Assembly (NCBI GenBank): GCA_029706075.1 | Contig: JAINUG010000116.1 | Location: forward strand, 783,501-847,500 | Direction: 5' to 3' | Length of the DNA stretch: 64,000 bases | Origin: Aldrovandia affinis | Lineage: Eukaryota; Chordata; Actinopteri; Notacanthiformes; Halosauridae | Shown here: positions 35,223 through 47,608 of the stretch, piece by piece | Layout of the letters: every line of letters begins with the position of its first letter | Numbering within the stretch: position 1 is the stretch's first letter | The notes under the pieces: generated by a model | Seen by the model: the letters and a program-made list of their open reading frames with translations, nothing else | What the model was told of the DNA's origin: nothing | Databases searched by the model: none | Program-made: the position numbers and the translations under genes

Positions 35223-38200
35223 CATGCATGAAAATGTAGTTGTGCAACAATTTTGGATGAAAAAATTGACTTAAAAAAGATAGGAGAATGCACATTCTAG
35301 TGTAAACCTAGACGCAATGTGCAGGTATGGTATGAGACTTTATTTAGCGACGGTAATTGGGTGGGAAGGAAACAGATGTAGGCTTACTGTGTTAGAATCC
35401 TCCATTTGCTGAGTCAGTTATACATTATTATTACTTATTATTAAACAAGGCAGCGTCAATCAATCCCCTGTAACTGAATTATGACATTCAATATTTCACT
35501 GATGAATAATGACCAATGAATGGAAATTTTCTGAAACATTGCAGTTAGGGAACAAGACTGTGATTGTGACTTGAATACTGAACTCCCACATCAATGCTGC
35601 CACTTCAAGACAACACTGCTCGGATGTAGCCATCGACATAAAATATATGCAAAATGAATGACTGGAATTAAGAAATTAAAATGAAATGTGAACTATGTCA
35701 TTACTACCTTTACAATTCAGGTTTTTCCACATTCTACACTTTAATACAAGCAGAGGCAGTGTAAACATCTAATCAGAGAGAAATTACAGTCATCTCCCCA
35801 GCAGTAATTTTCCAAGAAGTCAGCTCTCTGCTGCATTATGAGCTCCAACACACATTTTGAGATGAGAGATGAGATGAGATAATCACATTTTATCGGAAAA
35901 AACCCCAGGAATTTTGAAAGCACTTTTCCAACTCTTTAACATGGTGGTCACCATTGCCTTTCTAAACTCCATTTAAAATGTAGGAAGACTGTCTGTTCTG
36001 TTGCTCCCTGAGCATACCGCAGTATCATAAAAACATCATTTATGAGATTGAAAAGCGCTGTAATAACTTGATTGCCCTGAGTGTAATGAAAGTCCCTCCA
36101 ATATTATTTCTGCCAATTCACTAGACCCAGCGTTACTTCTCTGGTCTCAAAACAGGAAACAACGAGGGCCTAACATTTCACTGTTAAAACCCAATGCAAT
36201 ATTGACTTATCTTCCTTTAATTAGTCCCGACTCGTAATTCTTCATAAAGTATTTATGGAAAAGCAGTGGTCAAGTTACCAACCCATTGCTGATAAGCCCT
36301 CACAGAAGACAATGTGAAGAACTCAATGCACAAGGCTAAGACAGACACGGGGCACAAAGTCATTTCCACAAAATGGCAACCAAAAAAAGCATACAGGGAA
36401 GTGAAGGAGAGTGGCTCAAGGAACTCCGTAGGACCATCTACTACCTGAGGCATATCAATTTAACCAGAAAACCCTAAACCCCTTCCAGCTTCCTCTGTTG
36501 TGTGTAGCAGCTGGTAGATTCAACAATGAGATTTCAGAAATTAGACAACAGTAAACTAAAAAGAGCAAAATTGTATTTGATCCTCATCTCCATGACAACA
36601 AACAAGGAATCCTTCCTCTCCTACAAATTATGAAAAGTGCATGTCATTCAAATAGCTTCAGATTACTGCTTTTATTGAGCTGCTGCTCCCAACATCCAGT
36701 TCAAAGAACTGATGCCCCCACCAGATGCAAAGAACCTCGATCTCATATGTATGAATCACATATTTAGCCATGCACTCATGCAGATTTTAACAGACTGCAA
36801 TGTTTTTTTTCCCTATTCAATCAAATATGAGGACTCAATGAAAATATGCTTTGATACAAAAGTCATCAGAGATATCATTTTTCTGTTGATTCAACTGTTG
36901 TCCAGATGGCACCCTTAGCAGAAAGTCAGAACGATAAAACCAGTCCATTGTACTCAAACATGTCAAAAGCCCAAAGAGAAAGAGAACAAGCATTTATTTA
37001 ACTACAAAACACTCGACAATTGCATTTGCCACGGTTTTAAATATATCCTGCGATACAGACAGCTCAGCGCAAGGTTCACTCTGCACTGACATGGAGCAGA
37101 CCCCAGAGCAGAATAATCTATTAAACCGTGCAAACAAAACCCCAGGTGCGGAGCACGAGATAAATGTCAGTGGTAGACCTGGGCGGCATTTGTTTTTCTG
37201 CAGTCGGGAGTAGAATGCAATAAATAAAAAGGATATCTCGAAATCAGAGCTGCAGACAAAATACTTGTAAAACGCTCACACGCCAGAGCTCAACACTTTA
37301 ATAGATTTTGATTTCTGTTAAATCCATGCATTCGATTTTATTTTGAACACGAGATCACGAGAAAGGTCTAGGCATCATTGCAATCCACATGTGCACAAAT
37401 ACATAGTCGGATATTTTGTGTTTCAAGCCAATCCCCCTGCAGAAACACTACTGATTTCTGTATCACTGCCGCAATTTCACGTTTTCCCTTTTCGCGTTAC
37501 GCACGCTTCTGTTCGGCGCTGTGTGAGTTCTCATGTCGTTCCCCTACCATCCGGGTTACCGAATTGCCGTTGGCTGTCAATGGATACGGGTGCAGGTAGT
37601 GTCAGATTGTCAAGAAGTCAAAGGTACAAAGTTGCAAAAGTTATTTTTAAAAATTCAGCAGCAACGGTCAAATAATGTCACAGTTTGTGCATGGGCATGA
37701 CACCTTTCACAAGGTTTATCTAACATAGTGTACCACAACAGAGATGCTTCCTGGCCAATCAGCTCACTGTCTTGTCAATCAAGTTATTTAAAATAAAAAA
37801 TATTAATATAAACTTTGTGATTTACATTCACTGAAGGAACTGTGTACGGATATAAAGAGATGTACACATGAGACATGATGACATCAGAAAGAGATGTACA
37901 CTTTTGCTAATATTTAAACCACGACAATATCTCACTATAGTAATATCTCATTTATTTCCCCTCTGGGCTCATTATACTGCCTTTAAGAGATTAGGGGACA
38001 TTAAACAGCTCATTTCAGTTTCGGTCACATAAGACGTCAATATATCTTTCTCTCGCACTCTAAAACGCAAATAGTTGTCACAGATGCAGTTGGGTGCATT
38101 CGTATGAAAGGGTACAGAGTAAACACAGACAAACCATATCTCCTGTGTACAGAGCGACAGGATAATTACGCAGCACGCTTGAACGATTACCACGCAGTCT

Positions 38201-38304
38201 TCAGCTCAGAACATCAGCGCACTAACCCGCGAGCAGTCTAAATGCCATATTCCACAGTTATATGGCTAGTGAAATATGATATAATACACAATAACATTCT
38301 GAAA
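35223..38304. other. repeat-poor intergenic DNA
   Basis: About 3 kb without recognised transposons or exons. A 110-codon + strand frame at 37343-37675 has no similarity I recognise. Confidence 0.4.
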
Positions 38305-39800
38305 TATTTTCAAAATTGCTCAACTATTTGAAAGCTTTGTCTCCAGGCCAACATCAGTGACACGTGAGATAAATGAAATTCATATACCTGTGCACCCATT
38401 TTCACAATGCTCCCCTCGGCCAATGAAAAAATCAATCGAAGGAGGCTGGAGGTGAGGATCAGCCAAATCCACGGCAACAAGGTCAAAAGCACAGCCTTTA
38501 TAAAAACATACGGCCTTACTGTGCACCCAGCAATGACAACACATTTCCCCCAAAGTGCGTTGTTTTCCTCGACACGCACACTGCTAATTATGTGTGAAAT
38601 GTGACGCACGGGGGATCAGGAGGCTCGGATCCACACGACCCCGCGAGACCTGTGGGATCGTATCGCTCTACCGCGAATAAGGGACTATATTCCGTTCCCT
38701 TCCCGTGCCATTGACACTGTATATACAATTACAATTGTTGCGTTAGAGCTGCACTTCCCCCCTACTCTAAAGTATGAATGCCATTCATTGAATAACGCTA
38801 CATAACAGTTTACACTTACTGCATGAAATGTATCACCTATAACTGAAATGCGTGTCCAATAAGGTGCATGCTGTGCCAATAGCGCGGAGAGCCAGAGGGC
38901 CGTTCTGTGCCAGAGTGGATAACCCTTCAGTAACGGGTAAAGACCGCAGCCGGTGTGAGAGAGACTGCGGTCTGTTTTTCTCTCACATCCTGAGTGGAAC
39001 AAATTATTAACCAAACGATTCTCTGCGGTCGATGTCACTTCTCATCTTACGACAGTGTCTGAACACAGCATACATCGAGGAGGAAGGCGCAATTTCAGTA
39101 TATTAGAACCCCCAAATAATGTATACGAATACCTGCATATGTTAAGTTTGTATGGCCGTGCTCCGTCATTCTAAAGCAAACAGGTGGCTTGATTTGTCCA
39201 CGTTATTAGAGAAATGACAGTCAGCCGCGCATACTGTTTCGCATTCGATTAGCACGACTCTTCCGCGAGGAATGTGAAAGTTTGCGTGCTCTGTACATTT
39301 TTAAGCCTAAATGTTCGGACGCAGCCCTTCGCACGAGACCTGACCAGCGACAACCGGTAGCGCATTCAACAGCTGCTTTACCCAACAGATGAAAAGCATT
39401 TCCTGCAAACAATAGCCACCGATTCTCAAAGCTACAAGTGTCATTCGAGCAATGTCAATGCCATTTTTTTCCGGTTACACCGAAAAGCGAAAATAACGAA
39501 ATTATCTAAATATTGACATGTTACTTTACCTAAAAGTGATGTTTGCCCATGTTGCCTTGGTACTCCTTCCCGAGTAAAAAGCTTGCCGTTCACAATAATT
39601 TGTTCTTTCTCTGGGCTCAGTCTCCTTGCGTCCACACGCGATGGATGTATAGGTAAGCGCCAGGAGCAGAGCGAGGGCAGAACATTCGCCTCCCGGTTTG
39701 AAAGTGAGGTTAGAACACCAGAAGGGGGCAGACAGTCACGGAGCACGGGGTAATTACGGGAAATAAATAATTAACCGGTGTCGTGGCATATGACAAATAA
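38305..39800. other. CpG-richer, repeat-free patch; possible promoter or exon
   Basis: CpG density rises here compared with the flanks and no repeats are present. On the - strand, 38310-38609 contains a hydrophobic frame (AVLLTLLPWIWLILTSSLLR) followed by a donor-like GGGTGCACAG/GTATAT. I cannot identify the peptide, so this is only a possible 5' region of an unknown gene. Confidence 0.25.
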
Positions 39801-41021
39801 AATGACAAAAATATATATTGCCGTGAAATCTATGCCCGGTATAGCTACATTCAATCCTTGAGAAAGATCGAAATGTGACACCCTGTGCATGTCTGTTGAG
39901 AACTGCCTGCCTCACCCAGAGACATAGTTGGTTAGCGTGGGCGTCCATTCATTTCGATTCCAATCATTTCCACGGTTGCACGGAAAAGTATTAGTAACCG
40001 GTGGAATAGGCTATAAATCGCTTGAAATGTCTTTGTTAAAAAAAAAAAAAAGTCTAAAGTAATTTTTTTACCCAGTCCATAGCTAGCCTGCGTTTCTGCA
40101 GAACGACAAACACGTATATTTGTTACGGACAAAAACATTATATGGTTTTCAATGGTACTTCAATTGCGCAACGTTGATAAATCATTTTGCACAGTTTCTG
40201 CAGTCTTCCATCACTGGAGTGAATGGGTGAATTTTGTATTGTTTCTCGTGAAGTATACACACTCGCGAGTGAGTCCAGGAAGATTTATACTGTACTTGAC
40301 AATGCAAAATCCTCAATGATGAGTCAAGTGCGTTTAGAAAGTGGGGGAGGATGTTTTGATTGGGGGCACAAATCAGCACGTTTCCACTAGTGATTATCAC
40401 TAAAAAACAGTTGCCTGTCCTTATCCCTTAAAAATCACATGGACTCTGCACACGTGAATCACATGTATACCTACCACATATTGTCACGTGTCATGAGAAC
40501 ACGCTGTCACGTTTACTTCGCATGTATTCGTACGTAATCACATATATACATGCGTTTTTGGACATTTCACATCCGAGTGGTTTTTGAAAGGGACGTGACA
40601 ACAACATTCAACACACCAATACAAATACATTTGAATAGTTAATACCGTGCATTTACTAATAACATCAACGTATGTCAGGTTGTTTTGAGATACAGTATTT
40701 GAACATACGTCTATACGTTTTGATAATGATGTACGGGATTGTGTGACACGCTGGAAAACCAATATTGCACGTAGAAGGCTTGTGATTAATTTATAATCAT
40801 GAATACCTATGTATTTGATTATTTTATAAATATATTTTATTTTATATATTTGCTTCCTGACCCTAACATAAGAATCACACAAATTTTACATGTGAGATAA
40901 AACACACGTATATATGTGATTACATGTCAATACATGTTTTTTTTTTTTGAGACAGTTTTAAACATGGGTACCTATTACTAAAAGCAGTATTAAACATGTA
41001 AGCAGTGGTGATGACAATTAG
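39801..41021. other. AT-rich intergenic DNA
   Basis: Poly-A runs and many ACATGT/TACGT-type short palindromes at 40440-40580. No gene seen. Confidence 0.4.
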
Positions 41022-41440
41022 TTAAATGTACAGCTTTCTGTGGTAGTGGAGTCTGAAGAGGTGGGTTTTGAGTCTCTTGCGGAAGATCGCAAGTGATTCT
41101 GCGTTCCTGACCGAGTGTGGAAGATCGTTCCAACACTGAGGGGTCAGGACAGAGAAGAGGCGAGACCGCGAGGAGCAGGTGCCTGGGGCCCGGAGGGATG
41201 GGACAGTCAGTTTGGCCAGAGGAGGCGGAGCGGAGGGGTCTGGCTGGGGTGCAGGGTGTGATGAGTGACTGGAGGTAACGGGGAGCAGTTCCTCTAGCGG
41301 CTTAGTAAGCCAGCACCAGTGATTTAAATTTAATGCGTGCTGCGATAGGGAGCCAGTGCAGAGAGGAGAGCAGAGGGGTGACATGCGTGAACTTGGGTTG
41401 GGTGAACACTAGCCGTGCGGCAGCATTCTGCACCAGTTGC
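41022..41440 (-). pseudogene. L2-clade LINE ORF2 C-terminus
   Basis: The - strand encodes LVQNAAARLVFTQPKFTHVT and LLSSLHWLPIAARIKFKSL in one frame, then SRLFSVLTPQCWNDLPHSVR and KTHLFRLHYH in another. This is the C-terminal part of an L2-type ORF2, the same protein as at 6597-6794. The frame changes between blocks, and the 5' end and the tail are missing. Confidence 0.85.
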
Positions 41441-41877
41441 AGCTGTATAGATATATCACACACCAGCACAATGTGTTCATATGCCTCCCACTCAGTAACT
41501 GAATGAAAAGACAAGCTGTAAAAAGAGGCAGACTATGTGCCAGTTATTTTCATCTGGCTGGTGACTAATGGATGAATATTTAACATGTTTTCCATGACGG
41601 ATGTGAATCAGTGGCAAGTGTGCTGAGGCGGCCAAGAGGAGGATTTAATTTCTTGTCAAAAATCCTCAGCAAATTGGCAATTTGTGTATTTACCAAGATC
41701 TTCATACCTGCCCTAGGAAAGTCTGCTGATTGTGTTTAACTTTTAATCCATTTAAAGTGAGTCTCAGCATAAGGACTTTTCTCCACCTACTAATTCATAT
41801 GATGTCACACTGCGGTGTGGGGACTCCTAAGTATATTATTGTACATTATTGTGGGTGAGGCAGATGCTTTGATACAC
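41441..41877. other. intergenic, nothing recognised
   Basis: No gene or repeat signal seen. Confidence 0.4.
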
Positions 41878-42108
41878 AAAGCGGCATGTAGTGTAATGGT
41901 TAGGGAGCTGGACTTGTAACTCAGAGGTTGCAGGTTCAATTCCCAGGTGGGACACATCTGCCGTTGTACCCTTGAACAGGGTACTTAACCTGAATTGCTT
42001 CAGTAAAATATCCAGCTGTATAAATGGATTGTATGTTAAGAAAATGTAAACTGTGTAAGTTGTTCTGGATAAGAGTGTCTGCTAAATGCCTAAAATGTAA
42101 ATGTAAAA
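41878..42108 (+). mobile_element. SINE-A copy
   Basis: Head GCATGTAGTGTAATGGTTAG, box B GGTTCAATTCCC, body and a tail with CTGGATAAGAGTGTCTGCTA. Confidence 0.88.
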
Positions 42109-42333
42109 GGTACACAACACAGCGGATAGCTACAGCACCTCCTACAAGCCTGAGATAAATTATCTCCATAGATTCCAAGCCAGATCTGGGAGTAGAGGCA
42201 ATTTTTGATGTGGCTTTGTATCACAGAGCAGATGAATGTGGCACTCATTCAAGAAAACGTGTCTTTACAATGTATTCAACTCGCCTTTACAAAAGCCAGA
42301 AGTTTCAATGAAAAATATGTGTAGAAACTTGAC

Positions 42334-43088
42334 ATAAGCCGCATTTCCACCAAAAAGTCCCAGGAACTTTTAGTCCCAGGGACTATTTTCAAGGAACTAA
42401 AAGGTTCCTTCAGTCCATTGTAGTCTGCGTTTCCACAGGGGTCTAAATAACCGCGAAGATAAGGCAAATTAGTCCACTGACGCATGTCATTCTTTATTTA
42501 GCCTTCTTGCTTCATGAAGCGGTTCAGTTGTTTAAAAAAATGACATTTCAGGACCATGTTTTTGTTGCTAGCTAGCTAGCTAACTTGTCACTGATGTCAT
42601 ATAATATCAAATATTAGACATTTCTAATTCATTTTAAGAATAAAATCTTGTCTGGCTAAGGGGGGTTGTACGCTAGCTAACGTTAGCTTTTGGCTAGCGT
42701 AACAATAGTTAGCCTGGTTAGCTAGTTAGCTAGCCTGATCACTCTTTCTCTCCACGGATCTAAACAAAGAAATAGCATGACATCCAGCTCCATGTTGATT
42801 ATTCCAAAACACAACTGGTTTGCTACTGCCGATTTTTTAAATGGCAGTTGAAACACAACGCTGCCAATCTTTTACCATAATCGACCAATCAGAAATGTTC
42901 AGCGCTGCAAGCCCCACCTCCAAAGTTCCTGTACAAAAGTACTACCCCTTGACTAGGGACTCTTTTGGGGGTAAAGTAATGTCCCCGGAACTCAATTTAG
43001 ACCCTAGTCCCTGCGGTGGAAACGCAGTGAGTCCCTCTAAAGGTTCCTAGTTCCTGGGGAAAGTTCCTGCGGTGGAAATGCGGCTATA
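42334..43088. mobile_element. non-autonomous DNA transposon, Harbinger-like (749 bp)
   Basis: The termini AGCCGCATTTCCACC (42337) and GGTGGAAATGCGGCT (ending 43085) are perfect inverted repeats that continue inward with interruptions (CCCAGGAACTTT against AAAGTTCC). ATA flanks both ends, a 3-bp duplication as for PIF/Harbinger elements. No transposase frame is present. The interior is AT-rich with GCTAGCTAGC runs. Confidence 0.87.
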
Positions 43089-43366
43089 GAAACATTTCGT
43101 TGTCAACAACTGTCTTCAGATTCATGCCTTTAAACTTCACTCTGCCTCCTACTCATGAGCCACTCATGAGCTCACTGTGTCTCACTCCAAATGGACCACT
43201 ATCAATCTACTAAAAACACAATGTAGACAATATGGAACAAATTAGATGAACTTGGGTTTTGTACACCTAAAACATTTTTTTTTCTATTTTTAAAACTCTT
43301 GAACTGAAAGGAAAGGTTCAAAAGGACAAGTCCAGTGTGATGAAGGTTGACATGAGTTACTGCAGA

Positions 43367-43524
43367 CCTGGGGCCATATGTACAAAGATTCTAAGAGTAG
43401 GAGTGCTGATCTAGGATCAGGTTTCCCCTGTCCATATCCTAACCATATCCATTATGAGCTAAAAGGCCAAACTGATTGTAGATCAGCACTCCTGCTCTTA
43501 GAATCTTTGTACATACAGCCCCTG
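43367..43524. mobile_element. hairpin MITE, near-perfect inverted repeat
   Basis: About 45 bases at the left (ATGTACAAAGATTCTAAGAG, GGAGTGCTGATCT) pair with the right side (AGATCAGCACTCCTGCTCTT, AGAATCTTTGTACAT). The loop contains ATCAGGTTTCCCCTG. The RNA or single strand would form a long stem. Confidence 0.88.
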
Positions 43525-43662
43525 GTTATTTGTGCATGGGGAACACAGCTGAGATCATTGAAAGTGTATGTAGAGCTGACTTATCTCAGCTATTGAGAAT
43601 TAACTCACTGGATGCTATAACAGCTCTTATGTGGCAGTTATTTTCCACTCAGCAATCTTGGG

Positions 43663-43686
43663 GCACACACACACACAAACACACAT

Positions 43687-43752
<66 letters not shown>
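43663..43752. repeat. CA microsatellite
   Basis: About 90 bases of (CA)n, interrupted near 43676-43694. The Thr-His open frame across it is an artefact. Confidence 0.95.
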
Positions 43753-43753
<1 letters not shown>

Positions 43754-44112
43754 AAGTGACACCACTTTTGCATTGATAAGTATTGCTGAGGCAAATGTCA
43801 CTTTTCATGCATCTCTTATACTGTATGAGTGAAATGAAAAGTATTAATCCTATTAAAATGGTCCTGTTACAGTTCTATTGGAGTCACATTGTAGTCATAG
43901 AGGGAAAATACAACCCTCATCATTACTGTAGCAGATGCCATTGTTATCTCTACTATCATCAGTGTCGCCAACCAAGTAATCAATTATTCAGCCCATCAAG
44001 CCAACCTATCAAACAATTGCATCTTGTCTCCTTGCTACAATAATGGAGGGTCACACAAACATTGCCATTGTTTTCATTTTGCTTACGTCTGGAACGAACA
44101 GCAGACATATAC
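43753..44112. other. intergenic, nothing recognised
   Basis: No gene or repeat signal seen. Confidence 0.4.
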
Positions 44113-45050
44113 AGGGGGTAGACTAAATACTGGAAATACGAAACAATATATGAATATTTATTAAATAATAAGGAATTGGGCTACCCTTTACCTTCAGAAC
44201 AGCTTCAGTCCTTCTTGGAATGCTGTTATGCAAGTTTTTAACTGTTTCTAGTGGGATATTGGACCATTCTTCAGGAAGGAAAGCCTCCAGTTCTTTGAGA
44301 GGTTAAGGTGGTGGAAATCTACTCCACACTCTACATTCCAGAACTTCAGTGATGTTTAGATCTGGTGATTGGGGAGACCCTGGAATGTGTTTTGACTTCT
44401 TCCTGGTGTTCATGAAATCACCCTAGCAGTGTGTATGGAGGCGTTATCATCTTGAAATATAGGAACATCTTGAGGAAACAATGTTCACCTAAACATTGGT
44501 TGCCTAACATAGCTTTGTATTTCTCGGTTGTAATTCTACCATGCAGAGTAATAATCAGACCCAATGACTCCCAGGAGATGGCTGCCTATACCGTAACAGA
44601 TCCACCACCATGTTTAACAGTTGGGAACAGGCAATGTGGGTTGAAGGATTCCTTTGGCTTTCTCCAAACATAAACCTCTCCATATGTAACTAAAAGTAAA
44701 AGACGACTCATCAGACCATATTACTTTCTTACACTGCTCAGAAGTCCAGGTTTTGTGCTCATTACACGAGGTTATACGTTGTTGCCTGTTGGCTTTTTAC
44801 GTGTGGTTTCCAAATGGCAGCCCTACCATAAATATCAGCTTTGTGAAGCTCACAACTCACAGTTTTTGTTTTAAACTGGGTCAGGGAAGTGTATATTCAG
44901 TTATGTGCTTTTTGACGTGGTTGTTTTGTGGTTTTTAGCAATTAACCTGTTAGGTGTCCGTCTATCCCTGTTGGTCAGCTTCCACCTGCGTACCACTGTT
45001 CCTCTTTCCTGATGCAGTTTTTCCTTGTTTGGCGGATGTCGCCATGAATT
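44113..45050 (-). pseudogene. degenerate Tc1-like transposase
   Basis: Read on the - strand, the sequence starts in the DNA-binding part (VVRRWKLTNRDRRTPNR near 45000) and runs through the catalytic core. It shows a WSDES block (first Asp codon 44710-44712), an FQDDNA block (44443-44457) and SPDLN followed by a Glu codon at 44345-44347, i.e. the Asp-Asp-34-Glu arrangement of Tc1/mariner. The frame changes between the last two blocks and there are in-frame stops. The N-terminal domain and left inverted repeat are missing. ACAGGGGGTAGACTAAATAC near 44111 may be the remaining terminal repeat. The copy is inactive. Confidence 0.85.
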
Positions 45051-46390
45051 TACCTATAAAACATACAAAAAGGACAAATTAACTTTAAAGAAATCTGTTG
45101 AAATATGACATGATATACTTGTAATTTGAAATAAAAGTTTGAAATAAAAGTCACGTTAAATTCGTGACAGGTAGATATTCATGAGTGCGGTATATTTTGC
45201 ATTTCACGAGAATATACGTATTTTTTAAATATCGGATCTACGGAACATTGCTGTGAAAAGGTTCAGCACTACTGCTTGTCATATTGCTTTCCCGTCACTA
45301 GGTGGCAGGAGTAAATCAATTTGTAATCACCAGTTTGGGCTTCTCCGGGCCGGGCTTTGGGGTTAGAAGGTATGCACATGGTTGAGCAAGAGTTCCCCGT
45401 TTCATGTTACGACAAGTGGGATTTGTTTTACTGTACTTTTCTACCAAATATTTATTTATTTATTTATTTTTGGCGGGGCAATAAATAAATACATTGATAA
45501 GTTTCTCTCAATGCTCAAGGTAATTTAGATAGAGCTGAAATAAGAGCACCTTTCGTAACACAAGTCAAGACTTTCTATACATTTCAAAATTAGCTTTAAA
45601 TAATATTATTGAATTGTTGTCCAAGCGATGACTGATAACTCTTAAGTGTGATTATTATTATTATTTTCACAATAAGTAATGCTTTTGACAAGATGTGTTA
45701 CTCTGGTAATGGTTACTGCATTTAAACTAATTTTACGTTGTAGATTAAATCAGGTATATCATCTTTCTCAATTTTAAAATAAAATACAAATGTATATTTT
45801 GCAACGTGACATTATCTCTGCTTCTTCAAACTGTGATGATCCCAAATCTTCATCCAACCAAGATTTTAGCAGCCTTTTATGATTACCCATCTTTGAATCC
45901 GCAAACAATACACGTGAGGCAGAGCAACCTTACACAACAGTTTACATATATCCCAAATTAACCGTGGACACATTCAGTAAGGTCTGCTTTTCGCTGCATC
46001 TCCGCGAATTCGCTGATCTTTATAACATGCGGATCGGCTTGTACGGTTCAGTCGACAAGTTCACTAATCATTTGACAGATCTGCACAGATACGACTTGCA
46101 TTCGACCTTGCGATCTTTGTTTTTACTAGCAATCACGAGCAATCGTTACCTCTGGATTATGGAAAAGTAAAGCTTGCTCGCGTTAGATAACGTTAGATTC
46201 AGTTACTGTAGCTGTTTCGTTGCTTAACAACGCACAACGTTAAAATGGTATCATTTGCGATCTATGTGTCTCATAATCACGATAACAAACTCTGGCTAGC
46301 ACAATCACAGAAAGCAAAAAGTAAGTGGTTATGATATTATTCGCAACACCTGATAAACTAATAATTTTACTGGCAAGCTAAAACGCAAAA
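45051..46390. other. intergenic upstream of cep350
   Basis: AT-rich with an ATTT run at 45452-45470. CpG content rises towards 46.0 kb. A 68-codon frame at 45964-46170 is not recognised. Confidence 0.4.
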
Positions 46391-46500
46391 AAGTACTTGA
46401 TCTCGCGATATTAGCACACTCCCGCGAGGAAAGGCGCCTGCCTGGGGTCGCTGGTTTCCTGTCTTTCCCAGTTGTTTGGCTAATGGCGGACGACGGACCA
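46391..46500 (+). promoter_or_regulatory. cep350: probable cep350 core promoter
   Basis: TCTCGCGA at 46401-46408 matches the core of the TCTCGCGAGA promoter element (bound by BANP in vertebrates). ATGGCGG at 46483-46489 matches a YY1 core, which is typical just downstream of transcription starts. The surroundings are CpG-rich and TATA-less, as for a housekeeping centrosomal gene. Assignment to cep350 is inferred from strand, distance and the splice donor at 46914. Confidence 0.5.
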
Positions 46501-46914
46501 ACGGCTAGCACAATCGACATTGTAAACCGGGAAAGTCAAGTTGAGAGGCGGGTAGCTAGTTGAAATATCTCCTGGGAAACTTGTGCGCGTTCAATAGATA
46601 AGGGAAACGACTTAACGGTACAGCGAGTTCCGTTACGTTCGAGGACAAGCAAGACAGAGCAGAAGTTAGCAGGTAGCGGCTAGCTGCACAGGATTATGAG
46701 CGTCCAAGCGCTACAGGATCCAGCGGCCTGAACACTCCAGGGTTTAGGATAGCGTATACATTAACGAAGTAAACACAAACAGCTACATGTGAACGCGGGA
46801 GTGAGAACGGTATCGCCGTACAGTGCTTGTGGACCCTTGACTGCAGACATGCCACTGTATCTTCTGAGAAGGTGACATCGGAAAGAATCTGCTGTCCGAG
46901 AAGCGCCGCTGAAG
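46480..46914 (+). other. cep350: probable non-coding first exon of cep350
   Basis: CpG-bearing sequence ending at a donor (GCTGAAG/GTAACT, junction 46914/46915). No long frame and no usable start are seen, so it would be 5' UTR. It would splice over about 7.6 kb to the acceptor at 54552. The transcription start is placed only roughly, by the YY1-like core. Confidence 0.4.
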
Positions 46915-47463
46915 GTAACTGTTGGCGAGCCAAGTAAATAACCGCTAACGCCCTAGCTCACAAGTTAGCGAACTACACTGTTAATGTTAAACTAACGTAG
47001 TGCTAGCGATGGTTAATAACAAACTGAAGTCTAAGGTTAACCGATGGCTGGCTAAGGTTACTCGCATTGTTGTGTGGCTTCCCTCGCTGGCTTGTGTGCA
47101 GATATCACTGACGTGATCGGGTAACATTAACGCTAACATTAACGTTGCTAGGTAGCTAGCTGTCCAGGACCGTGGATTTGGTGTCACTGAATTGTGACTT
47201 GCCCACCTTCATAGATGACTAATGTGTGCTAATAAGGGGTGACTCGACACAAGCGATCGGTATTTAAACATGGTCGCTATTGCACAGCAACGTAACAGTT
47301 TGCCATTTGTAGCTAGCTAACTTTAGCGATGAAAAGACGTTTTTTTTCCATTCGACCTGGCGAGTTACGGCTGGCTAACATTCGCTGGCTGACTGTAACA
47401 TTAAACTTTGCTGTAACGTGGACGTAACCTTACCTAGACCGGGCGAACTGTCTTTAAGCACGA

Positions 47464-47608
47464 ATTACCTTAATGTTAACCACCTAACGTCAACTACCTT
47501 AATGTTAACCACCTAACGTTAATTACCTTAATGTTAACCACCTAACGTTAATGACCTTAATGTTAACCACCTAACGTTAATGACCTTAATGTTAACCACC
47601 TAACGTCA
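47464..47608. repeat. 29-bp minisatellite, five units
   Basis: Five nearly identical units containing CCTTAATGTTAACCACCTAA followed by CGTTAAT or CGTCAAC. It lies about 550 bases into the presumed first intron of cep350. Confidence 0.95.

Noticed and set aside
37343-37675. 110-codon open frame as an exon
   Set aside because: No recognisable domain, no convincing splice sites and no support from neighbouring sequence.
43530-43832. Thr-His-rich 100-codon open frame
   Set aside because: Produced by the (CA)n microsatellite at 43663-43752.
44113-45050. Functional transposase gene
   Set aside because: In-frame stops, a frame change between catalytic blocks and a missing N-terminal domain show a dead copy.
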